A stretch of DNA of 64,000 nt from DASUNQ01 sp035536455 (GCA_035536455.1 DATLOC010000031.1:1-64000), one strand, 5' to 3'; shown: positions 34,092 through 43,494, counted from the first letter of the stretch. Notes: generated by a model not told the origin, from the sequence alone. A program made the numbers and translations.

Positions 34092-35186
34092 TTACAGGTC
34101 GTCGAGCGCCGCGCCGAGCCGCTCCAGGCCGGCGGCGAGGTCGGGGGTGGGGCCGCCGATGCCGATGCGGAAGTGCTCCGGCAGGCCGAAGAAGCGGCCG
34201 GGGACGACGGTCGTCTCGTGGCGGGTGCGCAGGTGGTCGCAGAGGCGGTCGGTGTCGCCGCCGCGCCAGCGCGGGAAGACCAGCGTCCCGTAGCGTGGGC
34301 GGACGACCTCCAGGTCGTCGCGCCCGTCGAGGAAGCGGTGGAGGAGGGCGCGGTTGGCGGCGAGGAGCGCCCGGGCGCGCCCGGCGATGCGGTCGAGGCG
34401 CGCCAGCGCCACGACGCTCAGCCGCTCCGCCGGGTGCGCCGGGATGACGTGGAAGAGGTCGGTGAGCCGCCAGATCCGCCGCGCCAGCGCGGGCTCGGCC
34501 AGCACCCAGCCGCAGCGCAAGCCGTTCAAGCCGTAGGCCTTGGTCAGGCTGCTCGCCACCACGAACTCGGGGCCGAGGCGGGCGGCGGTCAGCGCCGGCG
34601 CGCCCTCGTCCACCGCGATCATCTCCAGGTACACCTCGTCCACCAGCACGCGGGCGCCGGCCCGCCGCGCCAGCTCGCCGAGCCTGGCGAGAGCCGCGTC
34701 GTCGAGGCGCGCGCCGCTCGGGTTGTGGAGGTCGCTCAAGACGATCAGGCGGGTGCGCGGCGTGACGAGCCGCGCGATCTCGTCGAGGTCGATGCCCCAG
34801 CCCGTCTCCGGCCGCCGCGCGAAGTGCTTCACCTCGGCGCCGAGGTAGCGCGCGACGGCGAGGATCGGCTCGTAGGTCGGGTGCTCGAGGAGCAGCTCGT
34901 CGCCGGGCTCGACGAGCGCCGCCATCGCCAGATGGAGGGCGAGCGACGTGCCCACCGCCGCCACGACCTGCTCCTCCGGCACGCCGCAGTGCGCCGCCAG
35001 CGCCGCCTGCAGCGGCGGGTAGCCGTACCAGCTCGGTCCGGTCAGCTCGAGGTCGTCGAGCGTCGCGCCCAGCTCGGCGAGCGGCAGCGGATGGACGCCG
35101 CTCGCCACCAGGTTGAAGCGCGCCTGCGAGCGGGTCTTCGCCCACTCCTGGTACTCCGAGCTCAGGACGCGGGGCGCGCGGCCCAC
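34092..35186 (-). CDS. PLP-dependent aminotransferase, class I/II
   Basis: 364 aa. The GTG at 35186 is chosen because AAGGAG lies 6 nt upstream; earlier frame extension has no signal. Fold-type I features: YGYPPLQAALA, VGTSLALHLAM, LSDLHNPSGARLDD, LVDEVYLEM, and the PLP lysine in SSLTKAYGLNGLRCGW. The substrate amino acid is not evident. It overlaps the 3' end of the APC permease gene by 25 bp, so the two are coupled; order of the unit is permease then aminotransferase. Confidence 0.85.
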   Translation of the reverse strand: MGRAPRVLSSEYQEWAKTRSQARFNLVASGVHPLPLAELGATLDDLELTGPSWYGYPPLQAALAAHCGVPEEQVVAAVGTSLALHLAMAALVEPGDELLLEHPTYEPILAVARYLGAEVKHFARRPETGWGIDLDEIARLVTPRTRLIVLSDLHNPSGARLDDAALARLGELARRAGARVLVDEVYLEMIAVDEGAPALTAARLGPEFVVASSLTKAYGLNGLRCGWVLAEPALARRIWRLTDLFHVIPAHPAERLSVVALARLDRIAGRARALLAANRALLHRFLDGRDDLEVVRPRYGTLVFPRWRGGDTDRLCDHLRTRHETTVVPGRFFGLPEHFRIGIGGPTPDLAAGLERLGAALDDL

Positions 35187-36547
35187 CGCCGCTCCTTCCA
35201 GCGCCAGGCGGCGTAGACGGCGAGCCCGGCGAGCAGGATCCCCAGCCCCTTGGCGCTCTCGGCCGGGTACTTGTAGATCGTGTTGGCCACGACCAGGGCC
35301 GAGACGGCGACGAAGGCGGCAGTCGTCCACGGGTGGCCGGGCGTGTGGAAGCCGGGCGGCTCGGCGCCGCTCTCGCGGTCGCGCCGCCGCAGCACGAAGA
35401 GGCAGCTCGCCGCCAGGCCGAAGAAGATCCAGTCCACCGCCACGACGTAGGAGAGGATCTGCTCGTAGCGCCCGGAAAGGGCGATCACCGTCGCCCAGAT
35501 GCCCTGCAGCGCGATCGCCGCCGCCGGCACGCGCGTCTTCGGGTGGACGCGCGCCAGGGCGGGCAGGAAGAGGCCGTCGGCCGCCATCGCGTAGTAGACG
35601 CGCGGCGCGGTGAGCATGCTCTGCGCCAGGAAGCCGAAGGTGGAGACCGCGATCCCGGCGGCGATGAGCCGCGCTCCCGGGGCGCCGAGCGCGGCGCGCA
35701 TGACGTCGGAGGCCGGGGTGGTCGTGGCCGCGAGGCCGTCGGTGGCGAGGACGCGGATGCAGACCGCGTTGACGGCGACGTAGAGGACGACGACGCCGGC
35801 GACGCCGAAGAGGAGGCCGCGCGGCAGATTGCGGCGCGGCTCGCGCACCTCGCCGGCGACGAAGGAGGCGGTCTGCCAGCCGCCGTAGGCGAAGAGCACG
35901 GGCACGAGCGCGGCGCCGAAGGCGGTCAGCAGGTCGAACGAGGGCGGGCGGTCGAGGAGGCCTCCGGCGGCGCGCGCCGGCACCGCCGCGCCGGCGAGGA
36001 ACAGCCCGCAGACGACGAGCGCGAGGATGGCCGCGATCTTGAGCACCATGAGCGCGCTCTGCACGGCGCTCCCGGTGCGCACGCCGAGGCAGTTGACGGC
36101 GGTCAGGAGAGCCAGGGCGATCGCCGCCACCGCGCCGTCGGCGAGCGGCGCGCCGGTCAGCTCCAGCGCGTAGCGCGCGAAGGTCACCGCCACCGCCGCC
36201 ATGCCGCCGCTCTGCGTCACCAGCAGCAGCCCCCAGCCGTAGAGGAAGGCGAGCGAGGGGTGGAAGGCCTCGCGGATGTAGGCGTACTGGCCGCCGACGG
36301 CCGGCCGCCGCGCCGCCAGCTCTGCGTAGATGAAGGCGCCGGCCAGGGCGATGACGCCGCCGGCCGCCCAGGCGGCGAGGATCAGGAACGGCGTGTGGAC
36401 CTGCCGCGCCACGACGTAAGGGTTCATGAAGATGCCGGAGCCGACGATGCCGCCCATGACCAGCATGGTGGCGTCGAACGGCCCCAGGCGCCGGGCCAGG
36501 GCGGGGGCGGCGTCGCCGCGAGGAGACGCGCGCTCCTGGTTGCGCAT
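35162..36547 (-). CDS. APC-family amino-acid permease
   Basis: 461 aa from the ATG at 36547, about twelve helices. Hallmarks: ATMLVMGGIVGSGIFMNPY (substrate-backbone GSGIF), GGQYAYIREAF, and FAYGGWQTASFVAGEV. It probably imports amino acids or small peptides by proton or sodium symport. The upstream neighbour in the same orientation is a beta-lactamase-like hydrolase. Its start lies 7 nt after TAGGTT, suggesting a separate leaderless promoter. The 25-bp overlap with the aminotransferase suggests uptake and first-step catabolism of one amino acid. Confidence 0.9.
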   Translation of the reverse strand: MRNQERASPRGDAAPALARRLGPFDATMLVMGGIVGSGIFMNPYVVARQVHTPFLILAAWAAGGVIALAGAFIYAELAARRPAVGGQYAYIREAFHPSLAFLYGWGLLLVTQSGGMAAVAVTFARYALELTGAPLADGAVAAIALALLTAVNCLGVRTGSAVQSALMVLKIAAILALVVCGLFLAGAAVPARAAGGLLDRPPSFDLLTAFGAALVPVLFAYGGWQTASFVAGEVREPRRNLPRGLLFGVAGVVVLYVAVNAVCIRVLATDGLAATTTPASDVMRAALGAPGARLIAAGIAVSTFGFLAQSMLTAPRVYYAMAADGLFLPALARVHPKTRVPAAAIALQGIWATVIALSGRYEQILSYVVAVDWIFFGLAASCLFVLRRRDRESGAEPPGFHTPGHPWTTAAFVAVSALVVANTIYKYPAESAKGLGILLAGLAVYAAWRWKERRWAARPAS

Positions 36548-36554
36548 TCGGCGC

Positions 36555-36560
36555 AACCTA
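36555..36560 (-). promoter_or_regulatory. -10 box of the permease gene
   Basis: TAGGTT on the minus strand, 7 nt before the ATG at 36547. No convincing -35. Confidence 0.35.
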
Positions 36561-36585
36561 GCACGGCGCTCGCCGCGTCCCGGCG

Positions 36586-38286
36586 CTACGCCTTGCGGAA
36601 GCGGAAGCCGTCGGCGCCGCCGCTGTCGAGGCGGAAGCCGGTGACGCGGCCGCCGGCGTCGCGCTCGAACTGGAAGGTCAGGACGAACCACTCGGTGGGC
36701 AGAACGAAGCGGTCGGGCCCGGCCGCCAGCAGCTCGCCCGTCGGCTGGATCTTGGTGCGCAGGCGGAGCGCGCCGCCCTCGACGACCAGCTCGTAGGGGT
36801 TGTCCAGCTCGTCGTCGAGGTAGCGGCCGGCGAAGACGGCGAGCTCCGCCGGGCCCGGGCCGCCGCAGAGCGGCTCGTAGCGCGCGGTCTCGCCCCCCTC
36901 CTCGAAGAGGCGGACGATCTTGCCGCCGGCCGGGCGGTCCTCGAAGACGATCCGCCAGTCGAGCGCCGGGCGGGCGGTCCAGAACTCCGCGGGTCCGCTC
37001 GCCGCGAGCTCCAGCCGCGTGCCGGCGGCGTGCACGACGAGCCCCGCTTCCTCGGCGCGCACGTTCCAGACCGTGCCGGTGGCCGGGTTCTGGTAATCGC
37101 CGGCGAAGGCGCGCAACGTCGCGGGTGGCAGCTGGAGCGGCGTACGCGCCGGCGTGGGCCCGGCGACGTGGAGCGGTGTTGGTTGCTCGCCCAGGACCAG
37201 GTCCGCCACCGTGCGCGAGAGGAGGCGCGAGTCGATCGTGCCGTTGCAGAGGCAGAAGACCGAGAGGTGCTCGGCGGGGAAGCGGACGACGTCGGCGACG
37301 TAGCCGGGGCCGCGGCCGGCGTGCCACTGGATCGGCCGGCCGCGGTGCTCGTCGAGAAAGATGCCGAAGCCGTAAGTCCCCGGGGTGCCGTCGGCGGCCA
37401 CCAGCGGGGTTACCGCCTGCGCCACCAGCTCCGGCCGAGCGCGTCCGAGCCGATTGGAGTAGAAGTTCTCGTCCCAGCGCAACAGGTCCGCGAGGGTCGT
37501 CCAGACGCCGCCGCTGCCGGCGAGCGGCGGCACGTGGGCGCCGCGGAAGCCGGCCGCCAGGTCCCCGGTGTAGGGCGTCGCGCGCTGGGGGATCACGCGC
37601 TCGAAGTCCTCGCTGAGCTCCGAGCGCGTCATCCCGAGCGGCGCGAAGAGGCGCTCGGCGGCGAGGTCGCGGATGGGCTTCCCCGCCGCGCGCTCGGCGA
37701 TCACCCGCAGCAGCACGTAGTTGGTGTTGCTGTACTCGAAGCGCTCGCCCGGCGGGAACTGCAGCCCCTTCTGCCGTGCGACGAGCGCCAGCACCGGCGC
37801 CAGCTCCAGGTCGCTCGGCGCGAAGCCGGCGAGAAAGCGCAGGGCCTGGTAGTCGCGCAGGCCGCTGGTGTGGTGGACGAGCTGTCGGATGGTGATCGGC
37901 CTCGCGTAGGCGGGCATCTCCGGCAGGTGCTTGCGGATGTCGTCGTCGAGCCCGAGCTTCCCCTCCTCGGCGAGCAGGGCCACGAGCATGGCGGTGAACT
38001 GCTTGGAGACCGAGCCGATCGGGAAAACCGTGTCCGGTGTGTTGCGCACCCCGTAGTCGAGGCTCGCCATCCCGTACCCGCGCTGATAGACGAGCGCCCC
38101 GTCCTTGGCGACCCCGAGCGCGCACCCCGGCGTGTCCGGCCGGTCCCAGTCGGCGAAGAGGGCGTCGATGCGGGCGGTCAGCTCGGGCGCCAGCGGCGCC
38201 GGCGGGGCTGTCGCGGCGAAGGCTGGAGAGGCGGCGAGCGCGCAGAGCGCGAGCAAAGCCGCAGCAGCGAAGCGGGGAACAGACAT
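36586..38286 (-). CDS. Beta-lactamase-like serine hydrolase
   Basis: 566 aa from the ATG at 38286. Signal peptide about residues 1-24. Class C beta-lactamase/esterase fold with SVSK (PIGSVSKQFTAML), YSN (FEYSNTNYVL) and HAG (HAGRGPGY) as the three active-site motifs. A C-terminal beta domain of about 190 aa follows. Such proteins are D-aminopeptidases, esterases or peptidoglycan-related hydrolases; true antibiotic resistance is not implied. Located before the permease and aminotransferase in the same orientation, it may release an imported amino-acid derivative. A TATAGC lies 9 nt before the start. Confidence 0.85.
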   Translation of the reverse strand: MSVPRFAAAALLALCALAASPAFAATAPPAPLAPELTARIDALFADWDRPDTPGCALGVAKDGALVYQRGYGMASLDYGVRNTPDTVFPIGSVSKQFTAMLVALLAEEGKLGLDDDIRKHLPEMPAYARPITIRQLVHHTSGLRDYQALRFLAGFAPSDLELAPVLALVARQKGLQFPPGERFEYSNTNYVLLRVIAERAAGKPIRDLAAERLFAPLGMTRSELSEDFERVIPQRATPYTGDLAAGFRGAHVPPLAGSGGVWTTLADLLRWDENFYSNRLGRARPELVAQAVTPLVAADGTPGTYGFGIFLDEHRGRPIQWHAGRGPGYVADVVRFPAEHLSVFCLCNGTIDSRLLSRTVADLVLGEQPTPLHVAGPTPARTPLQLPPATLRAFAGDYQNPATGTVWNVRAEEAGLVVHAAGTRLELAASGPAEFWTARPALDWRIVFEDRPAGGKIVRLFEEGGETARYEPLCGGPGPAELAVFAGRYLDDELDNPYELVVEGGALRLRTKIQPTGELLAAGPDRFVLPTEWFVLTFQFERDAGGRVTGFRLDSGGADGFRFRKA

Positions 38287-38340
38287 GGATCGAAGGCTAT
38301 ACGGAGCGGCGGGAAGGGGTATGTACGCCCACCGCCGCGC

Positions 38341-38346
38341 TAGCAT
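38341..38346 (+). promoter_or_regulatory. -10 box of the coiled-coil protein gene
   Basis: TAGCAT, 6 nt before the ATG at 38353; no -35 recognised. Confidence 0.35.
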
Positions 38347-38352
38347 GCGCCA

Positions 38353-39243
38353 ATGCCCCCGCGCGCGCCGAAGCTCGACGACGAGGTCCGCGACCTCTAC
38401 CAGGGCCCGCTCGGCGAGTTCACCGCCGGCCGCCAGGCGCTGGCGAAGCGGCTGCGCCAGGCCGGGGACGCGCGCGCCGCGGAGGTGGCGGGGCTGCCCA
38501 AGCCGCCGCTCTCGGCGTGGGCCGTGAACCGGCTCTTCGCGGGCGAGCCGAAGGGGGTGGCGGCGCTCGTCGGGGCGGGGGAGCGTGCGCGCGCCGCGCA
38601 ACGGAAGGTCGTGGCGAAGGGCGATCCCGCGGCGCTGCGGCAGGCGATCGAGGCGGCGCGCGCGGAGGTCGAGCGGCTGACCGCGCGCGGCGCCGCCATC
38701 CTCACCAAAGCCGACCGCACGCCCGGCGAGGCGATCGTCGAGCGCCTGCGCACCAACCTGGAGGCGCTCGCCTTCAACCCGGCGGCGGCGCCGGTCGCCG
38801 AGCGCGGCTGGCTCGACGCAGACCTCGAGCCGCCCGGCTTCGAGGTGCTGGCGGGGCTGCAGCTCGCGGCGGCCGGCGGGCGCCCGGTGCCGGCGGCGAG
38901 GACGCCGCCCGCCGCGGCGAAGACGCGGCCTGGCAAACCGGCGGGCAAGAAGGCCACCGTCCACGGCTTCGAGGAGGGCCGCCGCGCGGCCGTGGCGCGG
39001 CGGGAGCGGGCGGCCCAGGAGGAGTCGGAGCGCCGCGAACGGGCGCGCGAGGCCGTGGCACGGCGGGAGCGCATCGACCAGGCGAAGACCGAGCTGCGCC
39101 GCGCCGAGACCGAGGTCGATACCCGCCGCCGCGACAGCGAGCGCGCCGACCGCGCCGCCGAGGACGCCCGCGCCAAGCTCGAGCGCGCCCGCGAAGCCGC
39201 GGCGCGGGCGCGCGCGGCCCTGGAAGAAGCGGAGCGCTCGTAG
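38353..39243 (+). CDS. Coiled-coil protein of unknown function
   Basis: 296 aa. The N-terminal half (about 1-150) is a helical globular segment including LPKPPLSAWAVNRLFAGEP, a motif seen in uncharacterised actinobacterial and acidobacterial proteins. A Pro/Lys linker follows, then a long, strongly charged coiled coil (about 195-296, Arg/Glu/Ala-rich). No catalytic motif. The gene stands between the divergent beta-lactamase gene and the convergent P-type ATPase gene. Confidence 0.75.
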   Translation: MPPRAPKLDDEVRDLYQGPLGEFTAGRQALAKRLRQAGDARAAEVAGLPKPPLSAWAVNRLFAGEPKGVAALVGAGERARAAQRKVVAKGDPAALRQAIEAARAEVERLTARGAAILTKADRTPGEAIVERLRTNLEALAFNPAAAPVAERGWLDADLEPPGFEVLAGLQLAAAGGRPVPAARTPPAAAKTRPGKPAGKKATVHGFEEGRRAAVARRERAAQEESERRERAREAVARRERIDQAKTELRRAETEVDTRRRDSERADRAAEDARAKLERAREAAARARAALEEAERS

Positions 39244-39264
39244 CCCGCCGCCGGCTTCCCGCCG

Positions 39265-41445
39265 CTACTCGCGCAGCAGCCGCAGACCGTTGGCGATCAC
39301 CAGGAGGCTCGCGCCCATGTCGGCGGCGATGGCGGCCCAGAGGGAGGCGAAGCCGGCGAAGGTGAGGACGACGAAGATCGCCTTGACCAGGAGCGAGAAG
39401 GCGACGTTCTGGCGGATTATGGTGAGGGTGCGGCGGGAGTGGCGGACCAGCCAGGGGAGCTTGCCGAGGTCGTCGCTCATCAGCGCCACGTCGGCGGTCT
39501 CGATCGCGGCGTCGCTGCCGGCCGCGCCCATCGCCACGCTGAGCGTCGCGCGCGCCATCGCCGGCGCGTCGTTGACGCCGTCGCCGACCATCGCCACCTG
39601 GCCGTAGCGCGCCACCAGCGCCTCGATCGCCGCCACCTTCTCGCCGGGCAGGAGGTCGGCCTGCACTTCGTCGATCCCAGCCGCCCGGGCGATCGCCGCT
39701 GCCGTGCCCGGGTTGTCGCCGGTGAGCATGACGATCGGGCGCACGCCGAGCTTGTGCAGCGCGGCGATCGCCGCGGCGGCTTCGGCGCGCACCGGGTCGG
39801 CGACCGCCAAGAGGCCGCAGACGTGGCCGCCGGTGCCGACGGCCACCGCCGTCCGCCCGGCCGCCGACATCCCTTCCAGCAGGCTGTGCACCTCCGGCGT
39901 CTCCTGGCCGCGCTGCTCCAGATACCGGTGCGAGCCGAGCCAGTACTCCCGGCCGTCGAGCCGACCGACGGCGCCACGGCCGGGGAGGACCTGGAGGTCC
40001 TCGGCTGCGCGCACCGCGACGCCGCGCTCGTGGGCGTGGGCGAGGACGGCGTGCGCCACCGGGTGGACGCTGCGCGCCTCCAGCGCCGCGGCACGCGACA
40101 GGAGCCCGGCCTCGTCGTGGTCGGCGAGCGGGATCACCTCGACGACCGCCGGCCGGCCGCGGGTGAGAGTACCGGTCTTGTCGAGCGCCACGGCGCGCAG
40201 GCGCCCCGGGATCTCCAGGTAGAGCCCGCCCTTGACCAGCACGCCGTGGTGCGCCGCCGAGGCGAGGGCGGCGACGATCGAGACCGGCGTCGAGATGACG
40301 AGCGCGCAGGGGCAGGCGATGACCAGGAGCACGAGCGCGCGGTAGAACCACTCCTCCCAGGCGCCGCCGGCCAGGAGCGGCGGCAGCAGGAAGACGAGGA
40401 GCGCTGCGGCCATGACCGCCGGCGTGTAGACGCGGGCGAAGCGGTCCACCCAGCGCTCGGAGGGCGCGCGCCGCTCCTGGGCTTCTTCGACCATCCGCAC
40501 CAGGCGGGCGAGGGTCGTCTCCTCGGCCGGGCGCGTGGACTCGACGAGGAGCGCGCCGTCGCCGTTGATGCTGCCGGCGAAGATCTCGTCGCCGGGGCCC
40601 TTGGCCACCGGCACGCTCTCGCCGGTGATCGGCGCCTGGTCCAGCTCGCTGGCGCCGGATTCGATCCGGCCGTCGAGCGGCACGCGCTCGCCGGGGCGCA
40701 CCAGGAAGCGGGCGCCGACTGCCACCTCGGCGGCTGCGACCTCCTCCTCGGCGCCGCCGGCGGTGAGCACGCGCGCCCGCCGCGGCGCCAGGTGCACCAG
40801 CGCCGCCACCGCCCGCCGCGCGCGGCCGACGCTCCAGGCCTCGAGCACCAGCGAGAGCGCGAAGAGGAAGGTGACCATCGCCGCCTCCAGCCACTCCCCG
40901 AGGGCCAGCGCGCCGAGGACGGCGATGCCCATCAGCAGGTTCATGTCCGGGCGCAGGCGGCGGAGTGCCGCCCAGGCGCGCGGCAGCACGAACCAGCCGC
41001 CGGTCAAGATGGCGACGGAGTAGAGGACGCGCGCCGCGGCGGGGACGTGGTGGGCGTGGGCGTGCGCGAGGCCCATCCCCTCGGAGCCGAAGGCGGCGGC
41101 GAAGCCCTCGGCGGCGGCGTGGACGGCAAAGCCGGCGAGGGTGGCGGCGCCGCTCGCGGCGACCAGGAGCGCCCGCCCGCGCCGGCGCCACAGCCCTTCG
41201 GCCGGCGCGGTGCGGCCGTCCTCCCAGGCCTCGCCGGCGAGCCCGGCCCGCGCCACCGCGCGCAGCACGTCGCGGTCCGGCACATCTCCGGCCGCGGCGG
41301 CGACGATCATCCGCCCCTTGAGGAGATCGAATCCCAGGAGCTCCTCGCCCCCCACCACCGGCCCTACCTCGCGCTTGAGCGCCACCACCTCCTGGGCGCA
41401 GTCGAGCCCGCGGATCTTGAACTGGCGTCGGGCGGCGGCGGCCAT
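39265..41445 (-). CDS. Zn/Cd/Pb-type P1B ATPase (heavy-metal exporter)
   Basis: 726 aa. An N-terminal HMA-like domain has GLDCAQEV, so only one Cys is kept (Cys-x-x-Glu). The transport motif is Cys378-Pro-Cys380 (IACPCALV), followed by STPVS and a Lys-rich GVLVKGG; the phosphorylation site is Asp422 (DKTGT); then the SVHPVAHAV motif of the nucleotide domain and MVGDGVNDAPAM. CPC with a preceding ZntA-like text favours Zn/Cd/Pb export. Inner membrane. It could balance the zinc import by the TonB receptor at 30.5 kb. CATACT lies 6 nt before the start. Confidence 0.9.
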   Translation of the reverse strand: MAAAARRQFKIRGLDCAQEVVALKREVGPVVGGEELLGFDLLKGRMIVAAAAGDVPDRDVLRAVARAGLAGEAWEDGRTAPAEGLWRRRGRALLVAASGAATLAGFAVHAAAEGFAAAFGSEGMGLAHAHAHHVPAAARVLYSVAILTGGWFVLPRAWAALRRLRPDMNLLMGIAVLGALALGEWLEAAMVTFLFALSLVLEAWSVGRARRAVAALVHLAPRRARVLTAGGAEEEVAAAEVAVGARFLVRPGERVPLDGRIESGASELDQAPITGESVPVAKGPGDEIFAGSINGDGALLVESTRPAEETTLARLVRMVEEAQERRAPSERWVDRFARVYTPAVMAAALLVFLLPPLLAGGAWEEWFYRALVLLVIACPCALVISTPVSIVAALASAAHHGVLVKGGLYLEIPGRLRAVALDKTGTLTRGRPAVVEVIPLADHDEAGLLSRAAALEARSVHPVAHAVLAHAHERGVAVRAAEDLQVLPGRGAVGRLDGREYWLGSHRYLEQRGQETPEVHSLLEGMSAAGRTAVAVGTGGHVCGLLAVADPVRAEAAAAIAALHKLGVRPIVMLTGDNPGTAAAIARAAGIDEVQADLLPGEKVAAIEALVARYGQVAMVGDGVNDAPAMARATLSVAMGAAGSDAAIETADVALMSDDLGKLPWLVRHSRRTLTIIRQNVAFSLLVKAIFVVLTFAGFASLWAAIAADMGASLLVIANGLRLLRE

Positions 41446-41472
41446 GGCGCCAGTATGCCGCAGGTGCGGCGG

Positions 41473-42618
41473 CTAGAAGCCGAAGATCGGGCCGACGAAG
41501 GGGCCGGCGAGGAAGCTCTCCGGGTCGATCTGGCTCTGCAGGACGGGGCCGGCGTGGCGGCCGGTCAGGAGCAAGCGGGCGGACTCGGCGAGGCCGGCGG
41601 CGGTGGTGGCCTGGATGGCGCGCAGGGTGCGGTGGCCGCAGCGGAAGGGCGGGACGCGCCGCCAGCGCTCGCGGCGGTGCAGGATGCCCTGCGCGTCCTG
41701 CCCCTGCACCGCGGCGTAGACCACCACGAAGTCCTCCTCCTCGACGCGCGGCACGGTGCGCACCAGCTCGGCGTGGAGGTGCTCGACACGGTCGGCGCCG
41801 GCGGGTGTGGCGTCGAGGATGCCGTCCACCCAGGCGTAGTGCCCGGGCCAGCGCAGGGTCTTGTAGTCGAGGTGGCGGACCTGCCCGGCGAGCGCCTCCG
41901 GCAGGTCGGCGGCGCCGCCGGAGGTCAGGTCCTCCTCGTAGGTTACGCCGCCGATCACCACCCTGGCCCGCTCCGAGAGCGACGGCAGCATCGTGCGCTC
42001 GCCCTCGCGCACCGCGATCGCGTCCTTGACGTACTCGGTGGCCACGCCGTGCGAGCTCCAGGTGAAGGCGTAGTAGTGCGGCGGCCGGGCGTTGGCGGTC
42101 AAGGCGCCGACGCGCATGGTCAGCGAGTCGGCGCGCTCGACGCCGTGGTCGCGGCAGAAGCGGCGGAAGAGGCCGTTGCCGAGAACGTTGACGACCCCCG
42201 GCGCGAGGCCGGTCTGGAGGAGGAAGCCGCACGGAGCGCCGGCGGCGATCTCGCGCCGGATGGCGTCGGTGGCGGCGACGTGCTCGGTGAGGTTGGCGTA
42301 GTGCAGGTCGTGGCGGCGGGCGAGCCGCGCCATCCGCACCGCTTCGTCGCCCGGCAGGCAGTCGAGGAGGATCTCGGCGGCCGCGAGCGCCTCTTCCAGC
42401 TCCGGGCCGGTGCCGGTCGGCGGCAGGTGGAACGGGGTGACGGCACCCGGGCGGGACGAGCCTTCGAGGATCCACGCCGCGGCCTCCTCGGCGCGCTCCT
42501 CGGAGGCGTCGCCGAGCCAAAGATCGCAGGGCGCGTCCCCCATCTCGCGCAGCAGGAGCCCCACCGCGCTCCCCATCCCGCCGGCCCCCGCGATCACGAT
42601 CCTCCTCGTCGCGCTCAT
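41473..42618 (-). CDS. Saccharopine-dehydrogenase-like protein
   Basis: 381 aa from the ATG at 42618. Rossmann start IVIAGAGGMGSAVGLLL, a catalytic-domain pattern ANLTEHVAATDA, TGLAPGVVNVLG and a beta-rich C-terminal part (RHLDYKTLRWPGHY, HRTLRAIQATTAAGLA). This is the saccharopine dehydrogenase/LYS9 superfamily, with NAD(P)-dependent activity on an amino-acid adduct likely but unproven. It is divergent from the PhzF gene. A TACAAA element lies 9 nt before the start. Confidence 0.8.
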   Translation of the reverse strand: MSATRRIVIAGAGGMGSAVGLLLREMGDAPCDLWLGDASEERAEEAAAWILEGSSRPGAVTPFHLPPTGTGPELEEALAAAEILLDCLPGDEAVRMARLARRHDLHYANLTEHVAATDAIRREIAAGAPCGFLLQTGLAPGVVNVLGNGLFRRFCRDHGVERADSLTMRVGALTANARPPHYYAFTWSSHGVATEYVKDAIAVREGERTMLPSLSERARVVIGGVTYEEDLTSGGAADLPEALAGQVRHLDYKTLRWPGHYAWVDGILDATPAGADRVEHLHAELVRTVPRVEEEDFVVVYAAVQGQDAQGILHRRERWRRVPPFRCGHRTLRAIQATTAAGLAESARLLLTGRHAGPVLQSQIDPESFLAGPFVGPIFGF

Positions 42619-42663
42619 GGCGCGCGGTTTGTACCACGGGCGTGATAGAACGAAAAACTGCCG

Positions 42664-43494
42664 ATGGCCCTCGAGATCTACCAGGTCGACGCCTTCGCCG
42701 AGCGGCCGTTCACCGGCAACCCGGCGGCGGTCGTGCCGCTCGCGGCGCCGCGCGAGACGGACTGGATGCAGGCGGTGGCGGCGGAGATGAACCTCGCCGA
42801 GACGGCCTTCCTGGTGCCGCGTGGCGCCGGGGCGGCGGGCGCCGCGGACGGCTGGGACCTGCGCTGGTTCACGCCGGAGGTCGAGATGGAGCTGTGCGGC
42901 CACGCCACGCTCGCCTCGGCGCACGTGCTCTGGGAGAGCGGGCGGCTGCCGGCGGGGGAGACCGCCCACTTCCACACCCTGTCGGGGCTCCTCACCGCGG
43001 CGCGGCAGGGCGAGCTGATCGAGCTCGACTTCCCGGCGCTGCCGCCGGCCGTGGAGCCGCATCCGCCTGCGGAGCTGCCGGCCGTCCTCGGCGGCGCCGC
43101 GACGCTCTGGGTGGGACGCCAGGCCGAAGACCTCGTCGTCGAGCTGGCGGACGAGGCGGCGGTGCGCGCCCTCGCCCCCGACCTCGTAGGCCTTGTGCGG
43201 CTGGCGCGCGGCCTCGTCGCCACCGCCCGCGCCTCGACGCCGCCTTTCGATTTCGTCTCCCGCTACTTCGCACCCGGCTTCGGCATCCCCGAGGACCCGG
43301 TGACCGGCCGCGCCCACTGCATCGTCGGTCCCTTCTGGGCCGAGCGCCTGGGCCGCGACGACCTGCTCGCCTATCAGGCCTCGCGCCGCGGCGGCGCGGT
43401 GCGCGTGCGCGTCGACGGCGACCGCGTCCGTCTCGCCGGCCGCGCCGTGACCGTCCTGCGCGGCGAGCTCACCGCCGCCGCCGGCGGCGACTGA
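42664..43494 (+). CDS. PhzF-family isomerase/epimerase-like protein
   Basis: 276 aa. Two DAP-epimerase-like halves. Signature text: VDAFAERPFTGNPAAVV at the N terminus, the conserved NLAETAF Glu, ELCGHATLASAHVLWE and GFGIPEDPVTGRAHC. PhzF proteins isomerise small metabolites; the substrate is unknown and phenazine synthesis is not implied without phz genes. It is divergent from the saccharopine-dehydrogenase-like gene, with 45 bp between them. Confidence 0.88.
   Translation: MALEIYQVDAFAERPFTGNPAAVVPLAAPRETDWMQAVAAEMNLAETAFLVPRGAGAAGAADGWDLRWFTPEVEMELCGHATLASAHVLWESGRLPAGETAHFHTLSGLLTAARQGELIELDFPALPPAVEPHPPAELPAVLGGAATLWVGRQAEDLVVELADEAAVRALAPDLVGLVRLARGLVATARASTPPFDFVSRYFAPGFGIPEDPVTGRAHCIVGPFWAERLGRDDLLAYQASRRGGAVRVRVDGDRVRLAGRAVTVLRGELTAAAGGD

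Noticed and set aside
35162..38125. Single 987-aa frame spanning the permease and part of the hydrolase
   Set aside because: Only the 461-aa permease part (from 36547) makes sense; upstream is an out-of-frame reading of the beta-lactamase-like gene.
36586..38286. Antibiotic-resistance beta-lactamase
   Set aside because: The SxxK/YxN/HxG motifs fit the wider serine-hydrolase class with an added C-terminal domain; no evidence for true lactamase activity.
38774..42637. A 1287-aa minus frame and a 1068-aa plus frame over the P-type ATPase region
   Set aside because: Arg/Ala-rich, no domain, and they contradict the clear ATPase and saccharopine-dehydrogenase-like frames.
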